Shown: positions 62,149 to 64,000 of the stretch, one piece after another
Layout of the letters: the number at the start of each line of letters is the position of its first letter
How positions within the stretch are numbered: position 1 is the first letter of the stretch
From: Cyclobacterium roseum
Lineage (GTDB): Bacteria; Bacteroidota; Bacteroidia; Cytophagales; Cyclobacteriaceae
Reading direction: 5' to 3'
Length of the DNA: 64,000 nt
Assembly: GCF_010119225.1 (NCBI RefSeq)
Contig: NZ_WNKF01000004.1
Coordinates: 62,001 to 126,000, forward strand
Translations under genes and position numbers: made by a program
The notes under the pieces: generated by a model
Databases searched by the model: none
Told to the model about the DNA's origin: nothing
Seen by the model: only the letters and a program-made list of their open reading frames with translations

Positions 62149-64000
62149 GTGAAAAAATATAAGGAGTATAAACAGGTAGCGTATCCCAAGATAGGGGAGG
62201 ATATATTGGCTTTTTGGAAAAGCCACCAAATTTTTGAAAAATCAGTTGCGAACAGGGAGGGAGCCCCCAGCTACACCTTTTATGAAGGGCCCCCTTCCGC
62301 CAATGGCACCCCGGGCATTCACCATGTGATGGCCAGAGCCATCAAAGATGTCTTTTGCCGATATAAAACGCTGAAAGGGTTTCAGGTCAAACGTAAAGGG
62401 GGCTGGGATACCCATGGCCTCCCCGTGGAACTTCAGGTAGAGAAGGAGCTGGGCATTACTAAAGAGGATATCGGGAGCAAAATTTCCGTAGAGGCCTACA
62501 ACCAGAAATGCCGGGAAACCGTCATGCGCTTTAAGCATGAATGGGATGATCTGACCGAAAAAATTGGGTATTGGGTAGATCTCGATGATCCGTATATCAC
62601 ATTCGATGCAAAATATGTCGAAACCTTATGGCACCTGCTAAAGAAATTGTACGACAAGGATCTTCTATATAAAGGCTACACCATCCAACCTTATTCTCCC
62701 GCAGCAGGAACCGGTCTTAGTTCGCACGAACTCAACCAACCCGGTTGCTACCGGGATGTGAAGGACACTTCCATCACCGCTCAATTCAAGGTTCGCGGGG
62801 AGGAAAATCTCTACATCCTTGCCTGGACCACCACCCCCTGGACCCTTCCGTCCAATTCAGCCCTGGCCATAGGGGAGAAACTGGATTATGTGAAGGTACG
62901 CACATTCAATCCCTATACCTTTGAACCCCAAACCGTAATTCTTGCGAAGGAAAGGATCCGGGCCTACTTTCATCCCGATGGATCCAAGTTGGACCTGGAA
63001 ACCTACAAGCCTGGCGACAAAATTATCCCTTACCGGATCGTAGAACAGCTCAAGGGCAAGGACTTACTAGGACTGAAATACGAACAACTATTCCCCATAC
63101 CGGAATTGGCCCTTCCAGACCCGGCTTTTTCGGTCATCGCCGGGGATTACGTGACCACCGAAGACGGTACCGGAGTTGTCCACCTGGCCAAAGCCTTTGG
63201 TGCCGACGATTTCAGAACCCTGACCCAGCAAAACATTCCCGGTATATTTCTCCGGGACGACCGGGATCAGGAAATTCCTGTAGTGGACAAGAAAGGGAAA
63301 TTTCTCCCCGTAGTGGGCCGGTACCTGAAAGCAAAAATGGCGGAGCACGACATTCAGGCTCATAAGCCGCTGGGGGAAGATGACTTTTTTGTCAAAAATT
63401 ATTCGCTGGATGACGAAAATGATAAATCTTATAAAAGTACGGATGTCATCATTTCCATTATATTAAAAAATGAAAACAAGGCGTTTAAGGTAGAAAAATA
63501 CGAACACAGTTATCCCCACTGCTGGCGTACCGACATGCCAATCTTGTACTATCCACTGGAAAGCTGGTTTATCAAAACGACGGCTTATAAGGATCAGTTG
63601 GTAGCCCATAACCGAACCATCAACTGGAAACCGGAATCCACCGGAACCGGCAGGTTTGGCAACTGGCTCGAAAATCTCGTGGACTGGAATCTCAGCCGCT
63701 CCCGGTATTGGGGTACTCCTTTGCCTATCTGGAGAAACGAAGCAGGTACCCAAACCAAATGCATCGGCTCGATTGCCGAATTGGAAGCAGAAATCGAGCA
63801 GTCCATAGCTAAAGGCTACATGAAGGAATCCCCCTTTAAAGGGAAAGAGCCGGATTTGCACCGCCCCTATGTGGACGATATAGTATTGGTGGGGGAAAAT
63901 GGAGACAAACTATTTCGTGAAGCTGACTTGATTGACGTTTGGTTTGACTCCGGAGCCATGCCCTATGCCCAGTGGCATTATCCTTTTGAAAACGAAGCTC
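62149..64000 (+). CDS. ileS: Isoleucyl-tRNA synthetase, 5' part (truncated by window edge)
   Basis: The N-terminal 617 residues of a class I synthetase that charges tRNA-Ile. The HIGH-type motif is PSANGTPGIHHVMARAIKDV (HxGH-equivalent GIHH, as in Bacteroidota IleS) at about residues 48-67. The editing (CP1) domain follows from about 180, with WTTTPWTLPSNSALA. The C-terminal KMSKS lies beyond the window. The start is a GTG at 62149: the first upstream in-frame stop is TAG at 62134 and no ATG fits, and the expected N-terminus KKYKEYKQVAYPKIGEDILA begins right after it. The gene is downstream of the rhamnose cluster terminator. Confidence 0.95.
   Translation, partial: MKKYKEYKQVAYPKIGEDILAFWKSHQIFEKSVANREGAPSYTFYEGPPSANGTPGIHHVMARAIKDVFCRYKTLKGFQVKRKGGWDTHGLPVELQVEKELGITKEDIGSKISVEAYNQKCRETVMRFKHEWDDLTEKIGYWVDLDDPYITFDAKYVETLWHLLKKLYDKDLLYKGYTIQPYSPAAGTGLSSHELNQPGCYRDVKDTSITAQFKVRGEENLYILAWTTTPWTLPSNSALAIGEKLDYVKVRTFNPYTFEPQTVILAKERIRAYFHPDGSKLDLETYKPGDKIIPYRIVEQLKGKDLLGLKYEQLFPIPELALPDPAFSVIAGDYVTTEDGTGVVHLAKAFGADDFRTLTQQNIPGIFLRDDRDQEIPVVDKKGKFLPVVGRYLKAKMAEHDIQAHKPLGEDDFFVKNYSLDDENDKSYKSTDVIISIILKNENKAFKVEKYEHSYPHCWRTDMPILYYPLESWFIKTTAYKDQLVAHNRTINWKPESTGTGRFGNWLENLVDWNLSRSRYWGTPLPIWRNEAGTQTKCIGSIAELEAEIEQSIAKGYMKESPFKGKEPDLHRPYVDDIVLVGENGDKLFREADLIDVWFDSGAMPYAQWHYPFENEA

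Noticed and set aside
1-64000. tRNA, rRNA, CRISPR array, insertion sequence or prophage
   Set aside because: I scanned by eye for T-loop (GTTCGAATC-type) motifs, regular spacer-repeat patterns, transposase motifs and phage genes and found none.

Overview
The window looks like chromosomal DNA from a marine or aquatic Bacteroidota, most probably a member of the Cytophagales (Cyclobacteriaceae-like). This rests on a giant protein with a type IX secretion (T9SS) C-terminal sorting domain, a TonB-dependent receptor with a carboxypeptidase-regulatory-like N-terminus, many lipoproteins with the Bacteroidota signal style, a YtxJ (bacillithiol-type) protein, a DUF4212 + solute symporter pair, and several -7 boxes of the TAnnTTTG type. 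No database search was run, so the taxonomic call is inference. I found no rRNA, tRNA, CRISPR array, insertion sequence or phage module. The window is gene-dense core and accessory metabolism.

Layout. 0.3-8.3 kb: an orphan response regulator, a lipoprotein, an Sfp-type phosphopantetheinyl transferase, a SWIM/SNF2 helicase, and a beta-propeller lipoprotein followed by a cysteine-less thioredoxin-fold lipoprotein flanked by palindromic repeats. 8.3-17.1 kb: a TetR regulator with a perfect operator palindrome, an AlkB-like dioxygenase, an aldehyde dehydrogenase + SDR pair, a two-subunit molybdenum hydroxylase, and a BlaI/BlaR-type regulator-protease pair with twin operators. 17.2-27.2 kb: a GAF/PAS hybrid sensor kinase, a baeRF (release-factor-like) protein behind a sigma-54-like promoter, and a two-gene unit for a 1592-residue T9SS cargo and a beta-helix protein. 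27.4-33.2 kb: an AraC remnant, VOC and NTF2-like proteins, a hydrolase, an MFS exporter, a DEAD-box helicase and a DUF5995 protein. 33.3-35.9 kb: modE-like regulator, ModE-type operator and modABC for molybdate uptake, which fits the molybdenum hydroxylase 18 kb away. 36.2-42 kb: an outer-membrane protein, a TonB-type receptor, YtxJ and a DUF4403 lipoprotein.

41.9-48.6 kb is an acetate scavenging locus read leftward: DUF4212 small subunit, sodium/solute symporter, acetyl-CoA synthetase, a cNMP/CBS/DUF294 signalling protein and a 3'-5' exonuclease. 48.7-49.9 kb carries PnuC and a NadR-like kinase, presumably for nicotinamide riboside salvage. 50-54.7 kb holds a GMC oxidoreductase divergent from an IlvD/Edd dehydratase and an SDR, possibly a sugar-acid route. 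54.9-62 kb is a rightward L-rhamnose/pectin side-chain cluster: aldolase-dehydrogenase fusion, rhamnose isomerase, FGGY kinase, a secreted esterase and a GH140 apiosidase-like enzyme, closed by a clear terminator. The right edge is the 5' part of ileS, which starts at GTG.

The most useful observations are regulatory: four operator or promoter sites that match the identity of the adjacent gene (TetR, BlaI, ModE, sigma-54), and a molybdate locus in which neither the regulator nor the ATPase retains a molybdate-binding Mop domain.
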